Part shown: positions 36,458 through 45,084 of the stretch, piece by piece
Position numbering within the stretch: position 1 is the first letter of the stretch
Layout of the letters: every line of letters starts with the position of its first letter
DNA from: Pseudoxanthomonas jiangsuensis
GTDB lineage: Bacteria; Pseudomonadota; Gammaproteobacteria; Xanthomonadales; Xanthomonadaceae
Length of the DNA stretch: 64,000 nucleotides
Assembly: GCF_010093185.1 (NCBI RefSeq)
Contig: NZ_PDWL01000012.1
Coordinates: 1-64,000, forward strand
Direction of reading: 5' to 3'
Made by a program: the position numbers and the translations under genes
The notes under the pieces: model-generated
The model's database searches: none
The model's input: only the letters and a program-made list of their open reading frames with translations
What the model was told of the DNA's origin: nothing

Positions 36458-36928
36458 CTACTTCGGCGGCGCCCCGGCGTCGGCCGGCTTGCGCGACTCG
36501 AACCAGCGCAGGACCGTCAGCACCGCCAGGGTCAGCACGGTGATCGCCGCGGCCAGCAGATGGTACCGGAAGCCGACGGTGATGCCGATCGCCGCCACCG
36601 CCAGCAGCGAGGCGGCGGTGGTGATGCCTTCCACCCCGCGCCCGCCGCGGCGGGCGAAGATGGTGCCGGCGCCGATGAACGAGATCCCGGCCACCACCGC
36701 CTCGACCAGGCGCAAAGGATCGATCTGCAGGCCGCGGCCGGCGTAGTGCCCGTCCTCCAGCACCATCCGGCTCAGGCCCAGCAGCAGGGCCGCGGTGCCG
36801 GCCACCAGCATGTGGGTGCGGAAGCCGGCCGGGCGGTCCTTCAGTTCGCGCTCGAAGCCGATCGCGCCGCCCAGCGCCATCGCGTACAGCACCCCGGGCA
36901 GTATCCGCAGCTCTTCGATCCAGTCCAT
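36458..36928 (-). CDS. MgtC/SapB family membrane protein
   Basis: A 156-residue inner membrane protein. MDWIEELRILPGVLYAMALGGAIGFERELKDRPAGFRTHMLV is the family hallmark, with GISFIGAGTIF and VEGITTAASLLAVAAIGITVG forming further helices. MgtC proteins are linked to virulence and growth at low magnesium; this short form without the C-terminal ACT-like domain is the SapB type. ATG at 36928 chosen over an 18-codon upstream extension. It converges with the Cys-rich gene (12 nt). Confidence 0.88.
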   Translation of the reverse strand: MDWIEELRILPGVLYAMALGGAIGFERELKDRPAGFRTHMLVAGTAALLLGLSRMVLEDGHYAGRGLQIDPLRLVEAVVAGISFIGAGTIFARRGGRGVEGITTAASLLAVAAIGITVGFRYHLLAAAITVLTLAVLTVLRWFESRKPADAGAPPK

Positions 36929-37015
36929 GCGCGCACGATGGCCGCGGCGCCGCCGATGCGCCGTGAAGACCCCGGCCGGCACGGCGTCGCCGGCCGGGAC
37001 GTCGGGGCCGCGCGC

Positions 37016-38437
37016 TCAGCGCCGCGCCGGCAGCTCCGCCGCGGCGATGCCGCCGCCGGTGCCGGTCCCGGCCCCGCCCAGCGCCTTGTACACCGCCACC
37101 GCGGCGATGTTCACCGCCGCCTCGGCCTCGGCCAGGGCATCGTCGGCGGCCAGCTGGTTGCGCTGGGCGTCGAGCAGGACCAGGAAGTCGGACGCGCCCT
37201 CGCGGTAGCCGACCGCGGCCAGGCGCTCGGCCTCGGTCGCGGCCTGCGCTTGCGCAATGACTATTGCCAGCCGTTCCTGCCGGCGGGCGTAGCCCTGCAG
37301 CGAGTTCTCCGCGTCCTCCAGCGCCAGCAGCACCGCCTGCTCGTACTGGATCGCCGCGCCGTCGGCGCCGGCCTCGGCCGCGCGCAGGCGCGCGCGCACG
37401 CTGCCCAGGTCGAACGCGGCCCAGCCGATCGACGGCGCCACCGACCAGGCTTCGTTGCGCCCGGCCACCAGCGCGGAGAAGTCGCCGGACAGGAAACCGG
37501 CGAAACCGCGGATGCTGATCCGCGGGAACAGGTCCGCGGTGGCCACCCCGACCCGGGCGGTGGCGCCGGCCAGGCGGCGCTCGGCCGCGCGCACGTCGGG
37601 GCGGTTGCGCAGCAGCTCGCGGGTATCGCCCAAAGGCAGGGCGCGGGCATACGCCGGCGCCTCGCGCGGAACCAGCTGCGCGTCCAGCGCGCCCGGCTGC
37701 AGGCCGAGCAGGACCGCCAGCCGGTAGCGCGCGGCGGCCTCCTCGGCGCGCAGCAGGGGAATCTGCGCCTCGATCGCCTTCAGCCGCGCCTGGCTGCTGT
37801 AGACGTCCAGCGCGCTGCCGGCGCCGAGGTCCTGGCGGGTCTCGGTCAGGCGCTGGGTCTGGCCGAGGTTGGCCAGGGTGCGTTCGGCCACCGCGATCCG
37901 CTTCTGGGTGCCGCGCAGCAGGAAGTAGTGGCGCGCGACCTCGGCGGCCACGCTCACCTGCACGTCCTCCAGCCCTTCCTGCTCGGCCTGCAGGTCGGCA
38001 CGCGCGGCCTCGGCGCCGCGGCGCAGGCGGCCGAACAGGTCCAGCTCCCAGGCCGCGTCGAAGCCCAGGCTCCAGCTCTCGTCGATGCCGCCGCCGGCCG
38101 CGTCCGGGGCGCGGCTGCGCTCGCCGTCGGCGGCGGCGGTCACGTGCGGCCACGGATCCAGCCGGCGCTCGCCGAACACCGCCCGCGCCGCCCGCACCCG
38201 GGTCATGGCCAGGCGCAGGTCGGCGTTGGCCAGCAGGGCGTCGGTGACCAGCCGGTCCAGCACCGGATCGTCGAACTGCCGCCACCACTGCGCCACCGGC
38301 GAGTCGGCAATGGTGCCGGGCGCCTGCGCGTTGCGCAGTTCCACCGGCGCCGGCGCGGCGGCGCGATAGTCCGGGCCGACCGCGCAGGCCGACAGCAGGG
38401 CCGCGGCCAGGGCCACGGAAAGCGGACGGATCACCAT
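37016..38437 (-). CDS. NodT-family outer membrane efflux lipoprotein
   Basis: A 473-residue outer membrane factor of the RND pump. Signal peptide MVIRPLSVALAAALLSAC with lipobox LSAC, then AVGPDYRAAAP, the NodT/OprM start. ADLRLAMTRVRAARA and LRAAEAGADGAAIQYEQAVLLALEDAENSL are the repeated helical barrels. It is last in the operon MFP-RND-SDR-OMF, with a 7-nt overlap with the SDR. Together they form a tripartite pump of the MexEF-OprN or AcrAB-TolC type. Confidence 0.92.
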   Translation of the reverse strand: MVIRPLSVALAAALLSACAVGPDYRAAAPAPVELRNAQAPGTIADSPVAQWWRQFDDPVLDRLVTDALLANADLRLAMTRVRAARAVFGERRLDPWPHVTAAADGERSRAPDAAGGGIDESWSLGFDAAWELDLFGRLRRGAEAARADLQAEQEGLEDVQVSVAAEVARHYFLLRGTQKRIAVAERTLANLGQTQRLTETRQDLGAGSALDVYSSQARLKAIEAQIPLLRAEEAAARYRLAVLLGLQPGALDAQLVPREAPAYARALPLGDTRELLRNRPDVRAAERRLAGATARVGVATADLFPRISIRGFAGFLSGDFSALVAGRNEAWSVAPSIGWAAFDLGSVRARLRAAEAGADGAAIQYEQAVLLALEDAENSLQGYARRQERLAIVIAQAQAATEAERLAAVGYREGASDFLVLLDAQRNQLAADDALAEAEAAVNIAAVAVYKALGGAGTGTGGGIAAAELPARR

Positions 38438-39180
38438 GGCAGCACCTGGTCGAAGTAGTAGTAGCCGCCGGTCGGCCCGTCGTTGCCGATCAGCGCGAGC
38501 CGCACGCTGGTGCGCGCGCCTTCCGGCACGGACAGCTCGCCATTCTGCTGGTCGCCGGACTTGTTCATGTCGGTCTGCACGTAGCCCGGGTGGATGGTGT
38601 TGACCTTGATCCCGGTGTCCTTCAGCTCGTGTGCCAGGTGCACGGTCCATGCGTTCACCGCGCTTTTGGAGACGTTGTAGGCCGGCACGCCCTTGAACTC
38701 GTAGATGAAGGACGCCGGGTTCTGGTGCTCGGAGATCGAGCCCAGCAGGCTGGACACGTTGACGATGCGGCCGGCCTCCGACCTGCGCAGCAGCGGCAGG
38801 AAGGCCTGGGTGGTCTCGATCAGGCCGAAGACGTTGGTGTCGAACGTGGTGCGCCAGGTCTGCAAAGACTGGCCCGACACGCCCTTGCCGGCGTCGTCGA
38901 CGAGGATGCCCGCGTTGTTGACCAGGATGTCGAGCCTGCCGTGGCGCTGCTCGACCTCCCTGGCGGCCGCCGCAATGCTGGCCGGATCGGTGACGTCCAG
39001 CGCGATGGCCTCGACCGGCAGGCCCTGCGACTGCAGGTTGAGCGCGGCTTCCACCGCCTTGTCGCGGTTGCGGCCGGCCAGGAGCGTATGCACACCGGCT
39101 TCGGCGAGCTGGCGCACGGTCTCGCGGCCGATGCCGCGGGTGGCGCCGGTGACCAGGGCGATCTTCTGTGATGCGTTCAT
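38431..39180 (-). CDS. short-chain dehydrogenase inside the RND operon
   Basis: A 249-residue classical SDR. TGATRGIG at residues 11-18 binds NAD(P)H; LVNNAGI, the catalytic Ser in NVSSLLG and Tyr/Lys in YNVSKSAV are present. The C-terminal part YVQTDMNKSG resembles carbonyl-reductase-like SDRs. It overlaps the OMF gene by 7 nt and stands 37 nt after the RND gene, so it is a co-translated member of the operon. It may convert the pumped substrate or protect against a reactive carbonyl; substrate unknown. Confidence 0.85.
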   Translation of the reverse strand: MNASQKIALVTGATRGIGRETVRQLAEAGVHTLLAGRNRDKAVEAALNLQSQGLPVEAIALDVTDPASIAAAAREVEQRHGRLDILVNNAGILVDDAGKGVSGQSLQTWRTTFDTNVFGLIETTQAFLPLLRRSEAGRIVNVSSLLGSISEHQNPASFIYEFKGVPAYNVSKSAVNAWTVHLAHELKDTGIKVNTIHPGYVQTDMNKSGDQQNGELSVPEGARTSVRLALIGNDGPTGGYYYFDQVLPW

Positions 39181-39217
39181 TGGGTTCGATTCCTCTTGCG
39201 GGACGAAGGTCGTGGGA

Positions 39218-42200
39218 TCAGGCGTGCAGCGAGGCCGGGTCGGCCGCCGGCGCATGCGAGACCAGGGGACGGTTGGCCAGCTTGCGCAGGGCCACGTAGA
39301 ACACGGGGGTCAGGAACAGGCCGAACAGGGTCACGCCGAGCATGCCGGCGAACACGGTGATGCCGGTGACCGAGCGCACCTCAGCGCCGGCGCCGGTGGA
39401 CAGCACCAGCGGCACGGTGCCGGCGATGAACGCCACCGAGGTCATCACGATCGGGCGCAGGCGCAGGCGGCAGGCTTCCAGCGCCGACTCGACGATGCCC
39501 TTGCCCTGCAGCTCCAGCTCGCGGGCGAATTCCACGATCAGGATCGCGTTCTTGCAGGCCAGGCCCATCAGCACCACCAGCCCGACCTGGACGAACACGT
39601 TGTTGTCGCCGCCGGTCGCCCACACGCCCAGCAGGGCCGACAGCAGGGTCATCGGCACGATCAGGATCACCGCCAAAGGCAGGGTCCAGCTCTCGTACAG
39701 CGCGGCCAGGACCAGGAAGGCCAGCAGCACCGCCAGCGGGAACACCACCAGCGCGGCCCGGCCCTGGGTCGCCTGCTGGAAGCTCAGGTCGCTCCAGTCG
39801 ATGCCCATGCCCGGCGGCAAAACCTGCTGCGCCAGTTCGGTGACCCTGGCCATCGCCTCGCCCGAGGACAGCACCCGCGGATCGGCGTCGCCGAGCAGGT
39901 CGGCGGCCGGGTAGCCGTTGAAGCGGATCACCGGGTCGGGGCCGTAGGTCTGGCGGATCTGCACCATCGAGCCGACCGGCACCATCTCCCCGGCGGCGTT
40001 GCGGGTGCGCAGGTTGGCGATGTCGGTGACCTCGTCGCGGAACGGCGCGTCGGCCTGTGCGATCACCTGCCAGGTGCGGCCGAACAGGTTGAAGTCGTTG
40101 ACGTAGGCCGAGCCCAGGTAGGTCTGCAGGGTCTCGAACAGCCCGGTCAACGGCACGCCCTGGACCTTGGCCTTGACCCGGTCCACCTCGGCGTCCAGCT
40201 GCGGCACGTTGGCCTGGTAGCTGGAGATCGGGAAGCCCATGCCCGGTACCTGCGAGGCCGCGCCCTGGAAGGCCTGGACCGCGTTCTGCAGCTCGCCGTA
40301 GCCCAGCCGGGTGCGGTCCTCGACGAACAGCGACCAGCCCGAGCCATTGCCCAGGCCCTGGATCGCCGGCGGCATGAAGGCGAAGGTGAAGCCCTCCTCG
40401 ATCGCCGAGAAGCGGGCGTTGAGCTCGGCGGTGATCGCCTCGGCGCTGGCGGTGCGCTCGCCGAACGGGGCCAGGGTGAAGAACACCACGCCGTTGTTCG
40501 GGGTGTTGGTGAACTGCAGCGGGTTCAGGCCCGGGAACGCGACCTCGTGGTCCACGCCCTCCACTTCCATGGCGATCGCCGCCATCTTCTTCAGCACCGC
40601 GTCGGTGCGCTCGATCGAGGCGCCCTCGGGCATCTTCACCCCGGCGATCACGTACAGCTTGTCCTGCACCGGGATGAAGCCGGCCGGCACCGCCTTGAAC
40701 ATCACCCCGGCGCCGACCAGCAGCAGGGCGTAGACCGCGAACACCGCGCCGCGGCGGCCGAGGATCCGGCCCACCGAGGTCTCGTAACGCTGCGAGCTGC
40801 GGCGGAAGAAGCGGTTGAACGGGCCGAACACCCAGCCGAACAGGCGCTCGATGCCGCGGCTCAGGCGGTCCTTCGGCGCACCGTGCGGCTGCAGCAGCTT
40901 GGCCGCCAAAGCCGGCGACAGGGTCAGCGAGTTGACCGCCGAGATCACCGTGGAGATGGCGATGGTCACCGCGAACTGCTGGTAGAACTGGCCGGTGACC
41001 CCGGTCAGGAACGCCATCGGTACGAACACCGCGCACAGCACGAGCGCGATCGCGATGATCGGCCCGCTGACCTCGCCCATCGCCAGGTGCGCCGCCTGCA
41101 GCGGGCTGGCGCCGGCCTCGATGTGGCGCTCCACGTTCTCCACCACCACGATCGCGTCGTCGACCACGATCCCGATCGCCAGGACCAGGCCGAACAGGGT
41201 CAGGGTGTTGATCGAATAGCCCAGCAGGTACAGCACCGCGAAGGTGCCCACCACCGACACCGGCACCGCCAGCAGAGGGATGATCGAGGCGCGCCAGGTC
41301 TGCAGGAACAGGATCACCACCAGTACCACCAGCAGGGTCGCCTCCAGCAGGGTGCTGATCACCGACTTGATCGAGTCGCGCACGAAGATGGTGGTGTCGT
41401 AGATCGACTGGATCTCCACCCCCGGCGGCAGGGTCTGGCGGATCTGCGCCATCTTGCCGACCACCGCGTCGCGGATCTCCAGGGCGTTGGCGCCCGGGGC
41501 CTGGAAGATGCCGATCGCCGCGGCGTTCTTGCCGTCCAGGCGCGCGCGCAGGGTGTAGTCGCCGGCGGCCAGCTCGATCCGGGCCACGTCGGCCAGGCGC
41601 ACGACCTGGCCGTCGGCGCCGCTCTTGAGCACGATCCCGCCGAACTCCTCGACCGACTCCAGCCGGCCCTTGGCGTTGATCGGCAAAAGGAAGTCGCTGC
41701 CGGTGGGCATGGGCTCGGCGCCGAGCTGGCCTGCCGAGACCTGCACGTTCTGCTCGCGCACCGCGGCCAGCACGTCGCCGGCGGTCAGGCCGCGGGCGGC
41801 GACCTTGTCCGGGTCCAGCCACAGCCGCATGGCGTAGTCTCCGCCGCCGAACAGCTGGGCGTCGCCGACGCCGGGGATCCGCGCCAGCTCGTCCTTGACG
41901 TGCAGGCGCATGTAGTTGCGCAGGTACAGCGAGTCGTAGCGGCCGTCCTTGGAGGTCAGGTGGACCACCATCAGGAACACCGGCGACTGCTTCTGGGTTG
42001 TCACGCCCTGGCGGCGCACGTCCTCGGGCAGGCGCGCCTGGGCCTGGGCGACCCGGTTCTGCACCCGCACCGCGGCCTCGTCCGGGTCGGTGCCCGGGCG
42101 GAAGGTCACGGTCAGCTGCAGCACGCCGTCGGAGCCGGCCACCGACTTGAGGTACATCATGTCCTCGACGCCGTTGATCGCCTCCTCCAGCGGGGTGGCC

Positions 42201-42388
42201 ACGGTCTCGGAGATGACCTTGGGATTGGCGCCGGGATAGACCGTGCGCACCACCACCGAGGGCGGCACCACGTCGGGATACTCGCCGACCGGCAGCAGGG
42301 GGATCGCGATCAGGCCGGCGGCGAAGATCACGATCGACAGCACCGCGGCGAAGATCGGCCGGTCGATGAAGAAGCGGGAGAAGTCCAT
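39218..42388 (-). CDS. multidrug RND efflux transporter (HAE1 family)
   Basis: A 1056-residue inner membrane transporter. MDFSRFFIDRPIFAAVLSIVI is the usual start; VGEYPDVVPPSVVVRTVYPGA, GVEDMMYLKSVAGSDG, the TM4 segment LVLAIGIVVDDAIVVVENVER with its Asp pair for proton relay and the C-terminal GLVVLMGLACKNAILIVEFA match AcrB/MexB/MexF. It expels hydrophobic drugs or solvents using the proton gradient. MexF-type is my impression from divergent regions. The adaptor lies 142 nt upstream. Confidence 0.93.
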   Translation of the reverse strand: MDFSRFFIDRPIFAAVLSIVIFAAGLIAIPLLPVGEYPDVVPPSVVVRTVYPGANPKVISETVATPLEEAINGVEDMMYLKSVAGSDGVLQLTVTFRPGTDPDEAAVRVQNRVAQAQARLPEDVRRQGVTTQKQSPVFLMVVHLTSKDGRYDSLYLRNYMRLHVKDELARIPGVGDAQLFGGGDYAMRLWLDPDKVAARGLTAGDVLAAVREQNVQVSAGQLGAEPMPTGSDFLLPINAKGRLESVEEFGGIVLKSGADGQVVRLADVARIELAAGDYTLRARLDGKNAAAIGIFQAPGANALEIRDAVVGKMAQIRQTLPPGVEIQSIYDTTIFVRDSIKSVISTLLEATLLVVLVVILFLQTWRASIIPLLAVPVSVVGTFAVLYLLGYSINTLTLFGLVLAIGIVVDDAIVVVENVERHIEAGASPLQAAHLAMGEVSGPIIAIALVLCAVFVPMAFLTGVTGQFYQQFAVTIAISTVISAVNSLTLSPALAAKLLQPHGAPKDRLSRGIERLFGWVFGPFNRFFRRSSQRYETSVGRILGRRGAVFAVYALLLVGAGVMFKAVPAGFIPVQDKLYVIAGVKMPEGASIERTDAVLKKMAAIAMEVEGVDHEVAFPGLNPLQFTNTPNNGVVFFTLAPFGERTASAEAITAELNARFSAIEEGFTFAFMPPAIQGLGNGSGWSLFVEDRTRLGYGELQNAVQAFQGAASQVPGMGFPISSYQANVPQLDAEVDRVKAKVQGVPLTGLFETLQTYLGSAYVNDFNLFGRTWQVIAQADAPFRDEVTDIANLRTRNAAGEMVPVGSMVQIRQTYGPDPVIRFNGYPAADLLGDADPRVLSSGEAMARVTELAQQVLPPGMGIDWSDLSFQQATQGRAALVVFPLAVLLAFLVLAALYESWTLPLAVILIVPMTLLSALLGVWATGGDNNVFVQVGLVVLMGLACKNAILIVEFARELELQGKGIVESALEACRLRLRPIVMTSVAFIAGTVPLVLSTGAGAEVRSVTGITVFAGMLGVTLFGLFLTPVFYVALRKLANRPLVSHAPAADPASLHA

Positions 42389-42476
42389 GGGAATGTCCTG
42401 GATTTCGGGAAAGGAAGGACCCGCCCTCGCCCGTGCTGACCGGGAGAGGGAGAGGAGGAGGACGGGCCGGGAGCTT

Positions 42477-42501
42477 GGCGCCGCGCGTCCTGCGCGGCGC
42501 C
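42477..42501 (-). promoter_or_regulatory. GC hairpin between adaptor and RND genes
   Basis: Perfect 10-bp inverted repeat GGCGCCGCGC / GCGCGGCGCC with loop GTCCT in the 142-nt gap between the membrane-fusion gene and the RND gene. No U-tract. It may stabilise the adaptor message and set a lower level for the pump. Confidence 0.5.
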
Positions 42502-42530
42502 GGGTTCAGTTCATCGGTGCATCGACGGGC

Positions 42531-43757
42531 TCATCGCGCGGCGACCGCGGCCGGAGCGGCTTCGGCGGCGCCCATGGCCACCGCGCGCGCCTGCACCGGC
42601 ATGCCCGGGAAGAACACCTTCTGCACGCCGCTGACGATCACCTTGTCGCCGGCGGCCAGGCCCTGCTCGACCACCCGCAGCGACTGCGGGCCGGCCGGCC
42701 CTGCGGTCTCGACCAGGCGGCCGGGGACGATGTCGCGGCGCTGGGCCTTGCCCTCCTTGTCGACCACGAACACGTACTTGCGGTCCTGGTCGGTGAGCAC
42801 GGCCTTGTCGTCCACCAGGGCGGCCTTGAAACGGCCGCTGCCCGGCAGCCGCACCCGCGCGTACAGGCCGGGGGTGAAGCGACGGTCGGCGTTGTCGAGC
42901 ACCGCGCGGGCGCGGATGGTGCCGGTGCCGCGGTCGACCTGGTTGTCGAGGAAGTCGACCGTGCCGGCGTGCGGGAAGCCGCCCTCGTCGGCCAGCGCCA
43001 CCTCCACCGGCAGGCGGCCGTCGCGCTCGCTGGCGCGCGCGCCGGTGCGGGCCAGCTCGGCGTAGCGCAGGAAGCTGCGCTCGTCGGCGTCGAAGTGGAC
43101 GTGGACCTTGTCCAGCGAGACCACCGTGGTCAGCACGCTGGCCGCGTCGCCGGCCCCGACCAGGTTGCCGGTGGTGACCAGGGCGCGACCGGCGCGGCCG
43201 GCGATCGGCGCGCGCACCTGGGTCCATTCCAGGTCCAGGCGGGCTTGGTCGACCGCGGCCTGGGCCGCGGCCAGGTCGGCGCGGGCCTGGTCGGCGGCGG
43301 CGCGGCGCTGTTCGAAGGTCTCCACCGAGATCACCTTCTGCTCGGACAGGCGTCCGGCGCGCTCGGCCTCGCTGCGCGCCAGCCCGGCCTGGGCTCGGGC
43401 CCGGGCCAGCGCGGCCTCGGCCTGGGCCAGGGCGGCGCGGTAGCTGCGCGCGTCGATGGTGAACAACACATCGCCCTTGGCCACTTCCTGGCCCTCGCGG
43501 TAGTTCACCTTCTCGATGTAGCCGGACACGCGCGGGCGCAGGGCCACGCTCTCGACCGCCTCGATCCGGCCGCTGAACTCGTCCCACTGGCTGACCTCGC
43601 GCACCGGGACCTCGGCCACGCCGACCTGCGGCGGTGGCGGCATGCCTTCGCTGGCCTGGCCACTGCAGCCGGCCAGCACGGCCACGGCCAGGACGCTGGC
43701 GGCCAGCGGCGCCAGCAGGCGGCGCGGATGGGGGGATCGGATGGAATGCATGTTCAT
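42531..43757 (-). CDS. RND pump membrane fusion protein (AcrA/MexE type)
   Basis: A 408-residue periplasmic adaptor. Lipoprotein signal MNMHSIRSPHPRRLLAPLAA ... VLAGC, the barrel-hairpin-lipoyl motifs FSGRIEAVESVALRPRVSGYIEKVNYREGQEV and LDLEWTQVRAPIAGRAGRALVTTGNLV, and a long coiled-coil hairpin (RARAQAGLARSEAERAGRLSEQ). GAGGT sits before the start ATG at 43757. It is first of a four-gene operon with the RND pump, SDR and OMF. Confidence 0.92.
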   Translation of the reverse strand: MNMHSIRSPHPRRLLAPLAASVLAVAVLAGCSGQASEGMPPPPQVGVAEVPVREVSQWDEFSGRIEAVESVALRPRVSGYIEKVNYREGQEVAKGDVLFTIDARSYRAALAQAEAALARARAQAGLARSEAERAGRLSEQKVISVETFEQRRAAADQARADLAAAQAAVDQARLDLEWTQVRAPIAGRAGRALVTTGNLVGAGDAASVLTTVVSLDKVHVHFDADERSFLRYAELARTGARASERDGRLPVEVALADEGGFPHAGTVDFLDNQVDRGTGTIRARAVLDNADRRFTPGLYARVRLPGSGRFKAALVDDKAVLTDQDRKYVFVVDKEGKAQRRDIVPGRLVETAGPAGPQSLRVVEQGLAAGDKVIVSGVQKVFFPGMPVQARAVAMGAAEAAPAAVAAR

Positions 43758-43911
43758 GGTAGGACCTCGTGGAAGCATTCGGAAAGGGGAAGGGAAAGCG
43801 GAAGCGAGGGGAAGGAATCTGTCGGGAGCGGACCGGCCAGTAGTGGGACCGGCGATGGCGATGTGGACGCGACCAGGACGCAGCTGACCACGCCGGCGTG
43901 ACCGCGGGCTT

Positions 43912-44724
43912 TCATGCGGCCTGCCCGGCATCGTGGCCGGCCGGGTCGCGGCCGCAGGCGTCGCGCAGGGCATCGCCGTAATCCCAGGCCAGCATCCGCA
44001 AGGGCGGCGAAGCATCGCCGGGGCCGTACGGCACCACGCAGACCCCGCCGTCGCCCGCCTTGCCTTCGCGCGCCAGCAGGGACACCGCGGCACGGCCGAC
44101 GCCCAGCACGCTCGGCCAGCCGGCGCAGGCGCGCGGCGCGTTCTCGGCGGTCCACACCGGGGCGTCGATCGACAGCATCTGCAGGCGCACGCCCAGGGCC
44201 GGCGCTTCCTCGTGCAGCACCTGGGCGAGCATCCGCGTGGCCGCGCCGGCGACCGAGGCATGGCCGTAGCCGGCCCAGCCGCAGCGCGCGTTCGGCCCGC
44301 CAACCAGCAGGTAGCGGCCGACCCGCGCCTGCGCCTGCAGCACCGGCAGCAGGTGGCGGGCGGCGGCCAGGTGCGGCAGCAGATCCTGGTCCAGGCTGCG
44401 GCGCAGGGTCGCGACCGGGCGATCGAGCAGGCGCGCGCTGCGGCGCGGGCCGGCAATGGCGTCCACCACCGCGCGCAGCGGCCGCGGCCTCCGCACGATC
44501 GCTTCGGCCAGGCGCGCCGCGCTGCGGTCGTCGGCGACCGAGCCGGCCAGGATCTCCAGGCCCGGCTCGTCGGCGTGCGCTTCGGCCAGTGCTTCCAGCT
44601 TCTGCTGGTCGCGGCCGACCGCCAGCACCGGGCTGCCGGCCTCGAGCAAGGCGGCGACCACGCCGCTGCCGACCCGGCCGCTGCCGCCCAGGACCAAGAC
44701 CTCGGGGGCGAGCGTCCCGCTCAC
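43912..44724 (-). CDS. NAD(P)-binding SDR-like protein
   Basis: A 270-residue protein with a Rossmann start VLVLGGSGRVGSGVVAALLEAGSPVLAVGRD, followed by VVDAIAGPRR and GRYLLVGGPNARCGWAGYGHASVAGAATRMLAQVLHEE, where a SDR-like Tyr-X3 segment reads YGHAS (catalytic Lys lacking). So it is probably an atypical or non-catalytic SDR relative. Start is GTG at 44724, supported by GGAGG 8 nt upstream. It lies 154 nt before the RND adaptor gene and is divergent from the LysR regulator, an arrangement that recalls an oxidoreductase-regulator-pump trio (mexS-mexT-mexEF), although the proteins are not obviously orthologous. Confidence 0.7.
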   Translation of the reverse strand: MSGTLAPEVLVLGGSGRVGSGVVAALLEAGSPVLAVGRDQQKLEALAEAHADEPGLEILAGSVADDRSAARLAEAIVRRPRPLRAVVDAIAGPRRSARLLDRPVATLRRSLDQDLLPHLAAARHLLPVLQAQARVGRYLLVGGPNARCGWAGYGHASVAGAATRMLAQVLHEEAPALGVRLQMLSIDAPVWTAENAPRACAGWPSVLGVGRAAVSLLAREGKAGDGGVCVVPYGPGDASPPLRMLAWDYGDALRDACGRDPAGHDAGQAA

Positions 44725-45084
44725 GGGATATTTCCTCCCGTGCACGGGATAATCCCGCCAGCGCAACCCTTTGCATGCGCCCGCGGCGCAGGCAGGGACA
44801 CCCCGCCGCGCTGCAGCCGGCGCGGCACGGTGAACTCGCGGAAATGCCCGCGCGGCCTGCTTTCGCCGAGCCGCGGCAGGTGGAAGTCGTTGTCCTGGGA
44901 GGTCTCGCGAGCGCCCAGCAGGCGCCGCCAAAGTCCGATAATCGACACGGCCGGAATCCATCGAAGGGGAATGGGCGGCCACGTTACGCCCCGAATCCGG
45001 ACTTGATTAGTCCCGATTAAAGGGAATAATCATCCCGCGACAGGGCCAATCCCCTCCGCCCTCCTCCCTCCAGGATCAGCTCCC
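44725..45084. promoter_or_regulatory. divergent regulatory region of LysR gene and RND locus
   Basis: A 360-nt gene-free stretch. Near the SDR end are repeats CACGGGATA (44722-44730 and 44743-44751) around TCCCGTGCACGGGA (44736-44749), and the perfect palindrome CGGGATAATCCCG at 44745-44757. Near the LysR end is TTGATT (45003-45008), 16 nt, AATAAT (45025-45030), a likely LysR promoter, with inverted TCCC-N7-GGGA (45011-45025) in the spacer. The shared GGGA/TCCC modules may be operators of the LysR protein. No start codon with protein character inside. Confidence 0.55.

Noticed and set aside
38705..42439. 1244-codon plus-strand frame across the RND gene
   Set aside because: Shadow with His/Gln/Arg-rich translation; the minus-strand RND pump is clear.
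42389..42530. Small gene between adaptor and RND pump
   Set aside because: Purine-rich stretch and hairpin only; no start with coding character.
44721..44948. 75-codon minus-strand frame in the LysR/SDR divergent region
   Set aside because: No ribosome binding site or coding character; region is better explained as regulatory.
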